From Deltaproteobacteria bacterium (GTDB lineage Bacteria > Desulfobacterota > Syntrophia > Syntrophales > UBA5619), in the NCBI GenBank assembly GCA_016935075.1, contig JAFGRP010000142.1, positions 1 through 33,534 on the forward strand: 33,534 nt of DNA, given 5' to 3'. The notes below the pieces were generated by a model, which did not search any database, was not told where the DNA came from, and saw nothing but the letters and a program-made list of their open reading frames with translations. This document shows, piece after piece, positions 17,191-24,752 of the stretch (the stretch's first letter is position 1; every line of letters begins with the position of its first letter). The position numbers and the translations under genes were made by a program.

Positions 17191-17405
17191 CATTCCGTAA
17201 AAATGACCCATAAAGGATATTCCAGATTATTCCTAATGATTAAAGGAGATTAAGCCTGACCGTTTCCCTCGGCCTCCTTACCCGACAGCCTCAGACTATC
17301 TCTTCAGGCGTTATATTCACGGCTTTAACCTTGATTATTCCATATCCGTCTGCTTTTCCTTGACCGATTTCCGGATTTTGTGGCCCGGTTAAAACATTCG
17401 TCGAC

Positions 17406-17942
17406 TTATATTGCTTCTGTGATCTCCGATGCCCTGTCGACATCAACCTTTTTCAGAGACCGGCCATAGATTCTCCGACCAAATATGATTGCCAATTCCT
17501 GAATGGTTTCAATTTCTTTTATTGAAAATTTCGACTTATTGTCTGTTATTTCAGCAGTCACTGAAAAACCGCCGGCGGCATTATAACCATGCATTCTTTC
17601 AGAAGCAGGGAATTTACTTTCAGGTGTGCCTTCATACTCCAGTGAGGTGGTATCGACAAGTTCATCAATAGATGAAGTCAAAATCGTGTGCCCTCCTTTT
17701 CTTAATCCGGCCATCAACTCACTGAGAAGATGGGAGACTTTACTGTAGGGGCAAATTTTTTCAAAAGTAAACCAAAGCGTAACCCTTTTATTTTTTATCA
17801 TGGGTGACATATCCGGATCAGAAAAAATTTCTCCGATGATACCCAGATGTTTTACCTTGTTATCCATATCCCCATAAAATCGCATTCCAAATGCGTCGGC
17901 TTTATCGCCACTCATCCCGAACTTTATTTTCAATACTTTCAT
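17406..17942 (-). CDS. Hypothetical protein, 178 aa
   Basis: MKVLKIKFGMSGDKADAFGMRFYGDMDNKVKHLGIIGEIFSDPDMSPM...; long ORF, no family recognised. Confidence 0.65.
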   Translation of the reverse strand: MKVLKIKFGMSGDKADAFGMRFYGDMDNKVKHLGIIGEIFSDPDMSPMIKNKRVTLWFTFEKICPYSKVSHLLSELMAGLRKGGHTILTSSIDELVDTTSLEYEGTPESKFPASERMHGYNAAGGFSVTAEITDNKSKFSIKEIETIQELAIIFGRRIYGRSLKKVDVDRASEITEAI

Positions 17943-17984
17943 AATTTCTCCGCTCCCACAGTATATAATTTTAGAATATTTGAT

Positions 17985-18239
17985 TTATTTTCTTGCCGCC
18001 TGCTCACGCCTGCAACACACAAGATGTGCAATTGCATCTGCATTGCCGGGTTGGAGCGAAACGGCCCTTCCGAAACAGAAGACGGCCTCGTCATATCTGC
18101 CCTTCGATGTGAGGAGTGCACGATTGTTATTATATATCATAAAATCACCCTGATCAATCGCCGGCGCTTTTTTGAAGCCGGTTTCCGATCGGTCAAGATA
18201 CCCAAGATTCATGAAAAAGGCGCCCATCGTGCTTTGCAA
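17985..18239 (-). CDS. Short TPR-like protein, possibly a fragment
   Basis: MNLGYLDRSETGFKKAPAIDQGDFMIYNNNRALLTSKGRYDEAVFCFGRAVSLQPGNADAIAHL resembles a TPR unit. Confidence 0.5.
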   Translation of the reverse strand: MQSTMGAFFMNLGYLDRSETGFKKAPAIDQGDFMIYNNNRALLTSKGRYDEAVFCFGRAVSLQPGNADAIAHLVCCRREQAARK

Positions 18240-18372
18240 AAATATATTATTCTGATTGATCTCTGCAGCCCTGTCAAAAATTTTTATGCCATTTCCGATA
18301 TCGATCTATTTTTATAATATGACCTGCCCCTGTAATCTTTACCATATTTAAAGTTAGAGTTCCGCTTTTTTA

Positions 18373-18401
18373 TTGACAAGCAAGGCTTCGACCCCTAATA
18401 T
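18373..18401 (+). promoter_or_regulatory. Sigma-70-type promoter for usp
   Basis: TTGACA-N17-TAATAT. Confidence 0.65.
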
Positions 18402-18513
18402 TTACATACAGAAGCGGGAACCGTCATGAAAGCGTTAAACAACCGGTTGAAAAAGACGACAGGCTGACAAGACTGGGAAACAGCGTTTGTACTGATTCAT
18501 GAGAAAGGAGGGA

Positions 18514-18963
18514 ATGGACATGTATCAAAAGGTTCTCGTACCGCTGGATGGTTCGGAGCTGGCCGAGTGTGCCTTGGCGGAGGTCAAGAAACTGTCGGCA
18601 GGCGGCTTGGTCCGTGAAGTCGTCCTTTTATCGGTGGTCGTGGTCCCGACGCTGAACGTGGGGGAAGCCATCGACTACTCCATGCTCCGGAAATCTCACT
18701 TCGAAAAAATGCAAAAGTATCTCGAAAGTATCCCCTCACGGGTTGCTTCGGAAGGAATCGAGGTTACCACCACAATCCTGGAGGGAAACGCCGCAGAAAT
18801 GATAATCGACTATGTCAAAAAAAACGCCGTGGACCTGATCGTCATTGCCACCCACGGGTACAGCGGAATGAAGAGGCTGATGTTCGGCAGCGTGGCTCTC
18901 CAGGTGCTGCATGATTCATACGTACCCGTTCTGCTGATTCGTCCGAAATCCTTCAAGGAATAG
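18514..18963 (+). CDS. Universal stress protein (UspA family)
   Basis: MDMYQKVLVPLDGSELAECALAEVKKL...DLIVIATHGYSGMKRLMFGSVALQVLHDSYVPVLLIRP; RBS aaaggagg. Confidence 0.93.
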   Translation: MDMYQKVLVPLDGSELAECALAEVKKLSAGGLVREVVLLSVVVVPTLNVGEAIDYSMLRKSHFEKMQKYLESIPSRVASEGIEVTTTILEGNAAEMIIDYVKKNAVDLIVIATHGYSGMKRLMFGSVALQVLHDSYVPVLLIRPKSFKE

Positions 18964-19274
18964 AACGGGCCTGCCGGGCAGGGGAGAGGGTTCCCGACAC
19001 GCTCCTCTGCCTTAACATTTTTCTCCCGTCCCTGCACCGGAACCTCTTACAGGGAAACCCGGCATTGACGGCCTGAATTGCGTTGATGCGGGAATGCCTT
19101 TTCCCATCTGTCGGCGCGGTCCCGGCAAACCGGATTTGCGTGGCGGCAGTCCTGGCGGCGATGATCGGTGGCAATGGAAGGAAGCGGTTAACATTCCCGC
19201 AGAAAAATTATCTTGACTTTCCATACCTATCAGGCGAGATTACCGCTCATTATTTTAATCAAAGGAGGAATGTC

Positions 19275-19973
19275 ATGAAAAAATTAACGAAAGAATGCAG
19301 ATGGATAAAATTGCTCGGGACGGTCGTCTTTTCGCTTGCGGTTTTCACAATGTCAGCCGGCCCTGCGCAGGCCCAGGGCGTCGGCCAGAAGGGCCTTTCC
19401 GGATTTTACGTCGGCGCCCTCATCGGTTATGCTACGGGGGAATACAGTTCGGACATGTCGGAACAGGTCGACCACGAACCGACCGGCGGACTCCTGGGGG
19501 TTCAAATGGGTTGGAGCCTGTCCTCCGGACCCATGATTTTCGGAATTGACGCCGATATTGCCCGCACAAACATTGAGGGAGAAGACTCGATCACAATGAT
19601 GGGCTACAAAAGCGATGTGAGCCACGACATAAACTACCTGGGCACCGTACGCGGCCGTGTGGGATTCATGGCAGGCCCGGTGCTGATCTACGGGACAGCC
19701 GGATTGGCAATGGCGGATCTCGACAACAAGATAGTCGTATCGTATAATGGTCAGTTGATCGGCAGCGATGAACAGGATAGCTGGCACACCGGCTGGACGG
19801 TGGGAGCGGGGATAGAGTATCCGATTACACCAAACTTCTCGGTAGGGGCCGAATACCTCTATATCGACATGGGCCGGGAAGAGGTCACGATGAATATCGG
19901 CGGCTATCCGGCGACCGATAAGGGTGATCTGAATTTGAATGTCGCCCGGCTTGGCTTTAAATTCCGCTTTTAA
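19275..19973 (+). CDS. Outer-membrane beta-barrel protein (Omp25/OmpA-barrel-like)
   Basis: MKKLTKECRWIKLLGTVVFSLAVFTMSAGPAQAQ signal peptide; GLSGFYVGALIGYATGEY...GTVRGRVGFMAGPVLIYGTAGLAMAD...VGAGIEYPITPNFSVGAEYLYIDMG...NVARLGFKFRF (terminal F). Confidence 0.88.
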   Translation: MKKLTKECRWIKLLGTVVFSLAVFTMSAGPAQAQGVGQKGLSGFYVGALIGYATGEYSSDMSEQVDHEPTGGLLGVQMGWSLSSGPMIFGIDADIARTNIEGEDSITMMGYKSDVSHDINYLGTVRGRVGFMAGPVLIYGTAGLAMADLDNKIVVSYNGQLIGSDEQDSWHTGWTVGAGIEYPITPNFSVGAEYLYIDMGREEVTMNIGGYPATDKGDLNLNVARLGFKFRF

Positions 19974-19990
19974 GCACTCACGGTTCTTTG

Positions 19991-20023
19991 ACGCCCCGCT
20001 TCATTGAAGCGGGGCGTTTTTTC
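19991..20023 (+). terminator. Rho-independent terminator after the OMP gene
   Basis: CGCCCCGCTTC-ATT-GAAGCGGGGCG followed by TTTTTTCG. Confidence 0.92.
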
Positions 20024-20027
20024 GTTT

Positions 20028-21398
20028 TTACTTCCTGATGATATATTCCGCGGCGGCCTCCACTCTCCGATTTTTCTGACGGCCGTCCCTCGTGGCATTG
20101 GAGGCAACAGGCCGGGTCAGGCCGAAGCCTTTGGTCGTCAGCCGGGAGGCATCGATGCCGAACTTTTCCACCAGGTATTTCTTAACCGCGCCGGCCCGGC
20201 GCTCGGAAAGCTTCCGGTTGTATTGCTCCCCACCGATATTGCACGTATGACCTTCAAGCAGGATTTTGAGGTCGGGATACTTCTTCATGACCACCGCCAG
20301 GTTGCCGATCTCCTGATGGAACTCCTTCCGGATATTGGACTTGTCGAAGTCGAATTTGACATTCAGGGTTACCCTTCCCTTCTCCACGATTGCCTTCTCC
20401 GTGGCGCTCGGCGCCGCCTGGGGCGCCGCCTGGGGAGCCGCCTGCTGGACCGCCACCGGGTAAGGACAACCGTCCCGGTCCACCTTCACGCCGGCGGGTG
20501 TCCCCGGGCACTTGTCAAGATAGTCGTAAACGCCGTCACCATCGGTATCGAGTGGACAACCGTCCCGGTCCACCTTCACGCCGGCGGGCGTCCCCGGGCA
20601 CTTGTCAAGGTTGTCGACAACGCCATCGCCGTCGGAATCCAGGATGACCGCCTCCGGTCGCCGTTCCGCGACAGCGGTCTTCAGGAAAATCTTTTCAACA
20701 AAGTCGGCCATGTCTTTGGGTGCGGAGATGCTGTCCCCCGTCACCATGAAACCGCACTGACCGGCATCGGCGACCTTTTTCAAAAGTTTCTTGCCCTCTT
20801 CATTTTCACCGAGTTGAATCGTGTAGATGCAAACGCGATCCCCGTAAGTGTTTTTCATCCTCTGCGCCGCCTCGACGGGTGTGTATTTTTCCATATCCTC
20901 GCCGTCGCTGAAGGCGATAACGGCCAACGGGCCTGTCTGGGATTTCAGATCAGCCGCAGCGCCATCGAGAGCGGCGTCCAGCGGGCTGAATCCCAGACCG
21001 GATGAAAAAGGTTCCATGGCCTGTGGAAGGGATGACCTGATGTAATCCTTCGGCCCAAAAAGGGATTTCGAGGTCGCGTCACCAAAAGGGCTGAATTGGC
21101 CGAAAGCCCTTGCGGCCGCAGCCAGCTTCAAATTGGGAATCGTATCGTTGAAAAGTTTAACCAGGGATTTTTCCTGATTGAACTTGGTGCCTTTTTTATA
21201 CATTTCATTCATCGATGCCGTCGCATCGAAGATGACTTCAAAGGCATTGATCTTCTGTGCAAGCTGTCCCGATAAAATCTTTGGGTTAAGGTCTACCGCC
21301 TTGATGACGGGAGTGACGGCTTTCTGCGTGGCGCACCCCATGAGCAGGGCGAGTACCATGAACGGAAAGATAACCTTGATCATTTTTTTGCTTTTCAT
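20028..21398 (-). CDS. OmpA-family lipoprotein with VWA-like region, thrombospondin type 3 repeats and C-terminal OmpA domain
   Basis: Lipobox LLMGC; DGDGVVDNLDKCPGTPAGVKVDRDGCP x2; FDFDKSNIRKEFHQEI...LLEGHTCNIGGEQYNRKLSERRAGAVKKYLVEKFGI...NRRVE. Confidence 0.92.
   Translation of the reverse strand: MKSKKMIKVIFPFMVLALLMGCATQKAVTPVIKAVDLNPKILSGQLAQKINAFEVIFDATASMNEMYKKGTKFNQEKSLVKLFNDTIPNLKLAAAARAFGQFSPFGDATSKSLFGPKDYIRSSLPQAMEPFSSGLGFSPLDAALDGAAADLKSQTGPLAVIAFSDGEDMEKYTPVEAAQRMKNTYGDRVCIYTIQLGENEEGKKLLKKVADAGQCGFMVTGDSISAPKDMADFVEKIFLKTAVAERRPEAVILDSDGDGVVDNLDKCPGTPAGVKVDRDGCPLDTDGDGVYDYLDKCPGTPAGVKVDRDGCPYPVAVQQAAPQAAPQAAPSATEKAIVEKGRVTLNVKFDFDKSNIRKEFHQEIGNLAVVMKKYPDLKILLEGHTCNIGGEQYNRKLSERRAGAVKKYLVEKFGIDASRLTTKGFGLTRPVASNATRDGRQKNRRVEAAAEYIIRK
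20464..20643. repeat. 90-bp tandem duplication encoding TSP3 units
   Basis: ggacaaccgtcccggtccaccttcacgccggcggg[t/c]gtccccgggcacttgtcaag repeated at 20464 and 20554. Confidence 0.9.
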
Positions 21399-21407
21399 AT
21401 TTCCTCC

Positions 21408-21893
21408 TTACCCGGATTTCTCATGGCCCGACCTTTCCATACAGGGGATCATAAAAACAGGGATCGGACTGTGTCTGATGATTTTTTCGGCCACACTTCC
21501 AATAAAGAAATGTTCTATCCCCGTTCTTCCGTGCGTACCGATCACGATAATATCAATATTTTTCTGCTTGGCGAACTTAAGAATTGCCTTATCTTCACGG
21601 CCGGATTTGGTGACGATTTGGACTGTAGTCTCATCCTTGATATGTCTTATATATTTATCGTGATACATCTTTTCCCGATCCGTCTGGAGGGTTGCCTTTA
21701 CCCTGTCCAACTCCTCCCTGGTCAAGCAACGTTCTAAATTATAATGGTCGCGATTCGTCGGGATAACATGCAGGATATAGAGAATACCCTCGTCTCTCTT
21801 AGCAATACCGAAGGCATAATCAAAGGCATAATCTGAACTTTCAGAAAAATCGGTACAGAAGAGCACTTTTTTATATTTTGGATATTCAATCAT
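21408..21893 (-). CDS. Universal stress protein (UspA family)
   Basis: MIEYPKYKKVLFCTDFSESSDYAFDYAFGIAKRDEGILYILHVIP...NIDIIVIGTHGRTGIEHFFIGSVAEKIIRHSPIPVFMI. Confidence 0.93.
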   Translation of the reverse strand: MIEYPKYKKVLFCTDFSESSDYAFDYAFGIAKRDEGILYILHVIPTNRDHYNLERCLTREELDRVKATLQTDREKMYHDKYIRHIKDETTVQIVTKSGREDKAILKFAKQKNIDIIVIGTHGRTGIEHFFIGSVAEKIIRHSPIPVFMIPCMERSGHEKSG

Positions 21894-22194
21894 TTTTTGT
21901 TCCTCCCTGTATGGGTTCGCAGTGTATGATTACCCGGGCAGCATTATATGTCAAAACCGCCATTCCCGCGAAAGTGGAAATCCGGAATTTGACTGGATGC
22001 CGGATCGGGCCTGCCCATACCTGATACGGAATCCGGCATGACATTTGATATGTTGCATCGCCGGAGTAATACTTCGATAATAAAATACTTTATGACGCGT
22101 AAAGAATAAGATGAACGACCTCGTATGTCAATGAAAAATTTTCTTTGAAAATATTTCTTGACTTTCCATCCGTCCTGTCTTATGGCATCGAGCA

Positions 22195-22246
22195 AGCGGG
22201 AATTTATGGTTAATTGCTCCGCTATACAAATGTGCTAAAGTGCCGG
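22195..22246 (+). ncRNA. SAM-II-like riboswitch aptamer upstream of metK
   Basis: P1 AGCGG(22195-22199)/CCGCT(22219-22223); loop GAATTTATGGTTAATTGCT ending in UUGC-N before P1; then AUACAAAUGU-GCUAAA-GUGCC. Matches the recalled SAM-II core (GAUUUAA..UUGCA, AAAUGUAGCUAAA); GG/CC can form the pseudoknot. From memory, not searched. Confidence 0.72.
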
Positions 22247-22259
22247 AGAAGGACTCATG

Positions 22260-22283
22260 ACCCGCGCTTTGGTGCGGGTTTTC
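22260..22283 (+). terminator. Terminator-like hairpin in the metK leader (candidate expression platform)
   Basis: ACCCGCGC-TTTG-GTGCGGGT followed by TTTC, ending ~25 nt before metK ATG. Confidence 0.5.
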
Positions 22284-22308
22284 GCTATTTATCAAAAGGA
22301 GAGAATAC

Positions 22309-23490
22309 ATGCAGATTTCATCGGAAAGCATCAAGGTCGGGCATCCCGACATCGTCGCGGACATGATCGCAGCCAACATCATCGCCACCATCCTCGACCG
22401 GGAGCACAAAAAGGGAATGACCATCGACACCATGCCCCACTGCGGCATCGAGGTCTTTCTCGGCAAGGGACTCTGTGTCGTCGGTGGCGAGATCAGCACG
22501 CGGGCCTGGATCGATCTGGACAAGTGCGTCCGGGAGACGGTCCTCAGTCTCGGCTACAACGACTCGGCGGTCGGACTCAACGGCAACTCACTCGGCGTGC
22601 TGAACGCCATCATCCCCCAATCGCCCGACATCAACATGGGTACCCGGGCCGATACGGGCAAACACAAGGAGATCGGCGCCGGAGACCAGGGGATCATGTA
22701 CGGCTTCGCCTGCGACGAAACTCCGGAACTCCTCCCCCTTACCTACGTTCTCGTCAGCCGGATGATGCGGGGCTTCGAGAACTGCGGCGACCCGATCTTC
22801 GCCCCGGACGGCAAAGGGCAGGTTTCGGTGGATTACGATGAAAAAACGGGGAAACCGGTCCGTTTGGCCAAGGTCCTGATGTCAAACGCCATCGACTACC
22901 GATTTACAAAGGGGAAGAACGGCTGCGCGATCGAACGGAAGGCCCGGAAAATCGCCTTTGACTGTCTGAAGGACTGCGTTGACCAAAAGACGGAGTTCCT
23001 TTTCAACCCGACCGGGGAGTGGCAGGCCGTCAATTCGTGCAGCGCGGCCGATTCCGGAGTGACAGGCCGGAAACTGGTCGTCCAGTTTTACGGCGGCTAC
23101 CCCGGCGCCCAGCTCGGGGGCGGCGCGGTCGTAAACAAGTCGCCGGAGAAGGTGGACTGCTCCGCCGCCTTCGGATCGCGCTACGTCGCGAAGAACATCG
23201 TCGCTGCGGGTCTCGCCGCAAAGTGCTCCGTGCAGCTCGCCTATGCAATCGGGATTGCCTGTCCCTTCTCGATCTATGTGAACACCTTCGGCACCGGGAA
23301 GATCACCGACAAGAAGCTGGAGAAAATCATCGAAAAACTCTTCGATCTGACGCCGGCCGGCATGATTCGGCGTTTTGACCTCCTGAACGGCGACCTCTAC
23401 CGCCGGATCCCGCGGACCCTTTTCCTGGACGACTATCCCTGGGAAAAAACGGACATGGTGAAGCAGCTCAGGAAGGAAGCGGGGCGGTAA
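22309..23490 (+). CDS. metK: S-adenosylmethionine synthetase (divergent)
   Basis: SSESIKVGHPDIVADMIA; GAGDQGIMYGFACDETPELLP; GGYPGAQLGGGAVVNKSPEKVDCSAAFGSRYVAKNIVAAGLA...AIGIACPFSIYVNTFGTGKI; RBS aaaaggaga. Confidence 0.92.
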   Translation: MQISSESIKVGHPDIVADMIAANIIATILDREHKKGMTIDTMPHCGIEVFLGKGLCVVGGEISTRAWIDLDKCVRETVLSLGYNDSAVGLNGNSLGVLNAIIPQSPDINMGTRADTGKHKEIGAGDQGIMYGFACDETPELLPLTYVLVSRMMRGFENCGDPIFAPDGKGQVSVDYDEKTGKPVRLAKVLMSNAIDYRFTKGKNGCAIERKARKIAFDCLKDCVDQKTEFLFNPTGEWQAVNSCSAADSGVTGRKLVVQFYGGYPGAQLGGGAVVNKSPEKVDCSAAFGSRYVAKNIVAAGLAAKCSVQLAYAIGIACPFSIYVNTFGTGKITDKKLEKIIEKLFDLTPAGMIRRFDLLNGDLYRRIPRTLFLDDYPWEKTDMVKQLRKEAGR

Positions 23491-23520
23491 GAAGGCGCCC
23501 GTCTTTTCCGGAAGAACTTG

Positions 23521-23553
23521 AACGTCCTGCAGGCGCTCCGCCTGCAGGACGTT
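23521..23553. terminator. Perfect 15-bp-stem hairpin between convergent genes, possible bidirectional terminator
   Basis: AACGTCCTGCAGGCG-CTC-CGCCTGCAGGACGTT between metK and the convergent aminotransferase gene. Confidence 0.6.
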
Positions 23554-23615
23554 TCCATATCCGGCAAACCGGACAGCGTCGGAGGGGGGAAATGATCGCG
23601 CGCTCGGGAGTTCAT

Positions 23616-24557
23616 CTATGAGTCACCCCCGAACATTTTGCGGTCTATACCAAAGAGCCAATGATGAAACTGCGCTTCGCGTCCGGAGGTGATCGCAGCC
23701 ATCCGCTCGGCGAGCCTCCGTGTGACCGGTCCGGGGCACTCCTTCAGAATCCGGTCTCCCACCTGCCGGACCGGGAGAAGTGTGTTGGTCGTCGCCGCGA
23801 AGAAGATCTCATCCGCCTCTTGCAGAGCCCCCGGGTCCAACCGGCCGGCAAAGGTTCCGATCCCCATCGTCTCTGCCACTTCGAGAAGGGTCTTGCGCGT
23901 GATGCCTTTCAGAATCGTCCCCAGAGACGGGGTAACCAGCCGGCCCTCCCGGACCAGGAAAAGGGATTCGGTCCCTCCCTCGGCGAGACAGCCTTGCGCA
24001 TCGAGCAGGATGGCATAATCGAATCCGAGATTCCGCGCCTCTGCCCTGGCCACGATACCGTTCATATAATTGGCCGCCACTTTGGCCTCGATGGGGATGG
24101 TCTGCGGATCGAGCCGCCGCCACTTTGAAACGCAGGCGGTTACGCTTCCTTCACCCGCCTGTGCCTGTTCCCCGAAATCCCCTTCCGGATCGAAAACGAA
24201 AACGGCCACCCGAAACCGCTTCAGGGGAGGAAGGATCTTGAAGGCGATCTCGGGATAGAGGCCCATCATCTTGATCACCCCCCGCCGGAGTCCGTTGCGC
24301 CGGATCGTTTCCAGAACGGCTTCCTGCAGGTCGGCAGCGGAGAGCGGCGGCTCCATCTCCAGCAGGGCGGCCGAGTTTCGGAAACGGGCGACATATTCGT
24401 CGAGGCGGAAGACGGCGGGCCCCGTTGCCGTCTCGTGAAATCCGATCACCTCGAAGATGGCCGAGCCCCGCCCGACGCTGTGGCTCATCATATGGATCTT
24501 CGCCTCATCCCAGGGGGCATAAGTCCCATCCAGATACACGATGCGTTCCTTCAACAT
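23616..24557 (-). CDS. Class IV (fold-type IV) PLP aminotransferase, branched-chain aminotransferase-like
   Basis: VYLDGTYAPWDEAKIHMMSHSVGRGSAIFEVIGF...KVAANYMNGIVARAEARNLGFDYAILLDAQGCLAEGGTESLFLVREGRLVTPSLGTILKGITRKTLLEVAE. Confidence 0.9.
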   Translation of the reverse strand: MLKERIVYLDGTYAPWDEAKIHMMSHSVGRGSAIFEVIGFHETATGPAVFRLDEYVARFRNSAALLEMEPPLSAADLQEAVLETIRRNGLRRGVIKMMGLYPEIAFKILPPLKRFRVAVFVFDPEGDFGEQAQAGEGSVTACVSKWRRLDPQTIPIEAKVAANYMNGIVARAEARNLGFDYAILLDAQGCLAEGGTESLFLVREGRLVTPSLGTILKGITRKTLLEVAETMGIGTFAGRLDPGALQEADEIFFAATTNTLLPVRQVGDRILKECPGPVTRRLAERMAAITSGREAQFHHWLFGIDRKMFGGDS

Positions 24558-24752
24558 CCTTTTTCCTCCTCAAGTCTCCGCCCGGGTAACAGGCGGCAGC
24601 CGTTTATGATATTTTCCCGAACAGGCCCGGAAAGTTGCTGTGGAAAAGGGTGGAAATTTTTTTGATTTCTGCTATCCATAACCGGCGTCCCGTCGGGACC
24701 GGATGGTCCGACGGGGCGGACATTATCAGAAGCCCGGGAGGATTACAACCCC

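Noticed and set aside
17050-17400. c-di-GMP (GEMM) riboswitch upstream of pilA, as reported in Geobacter
   Set aside because: No GEMM core consensus visible in the pilA leader on the reverse strand.
12330-18500. Possible CRISPR array or retron
   Set aside because: No regularly spaced direct repeats with unique spacers and no Cas or reverse-transcriptase motifs seen; the TCGGTCGATT repeats are too short and irregular.
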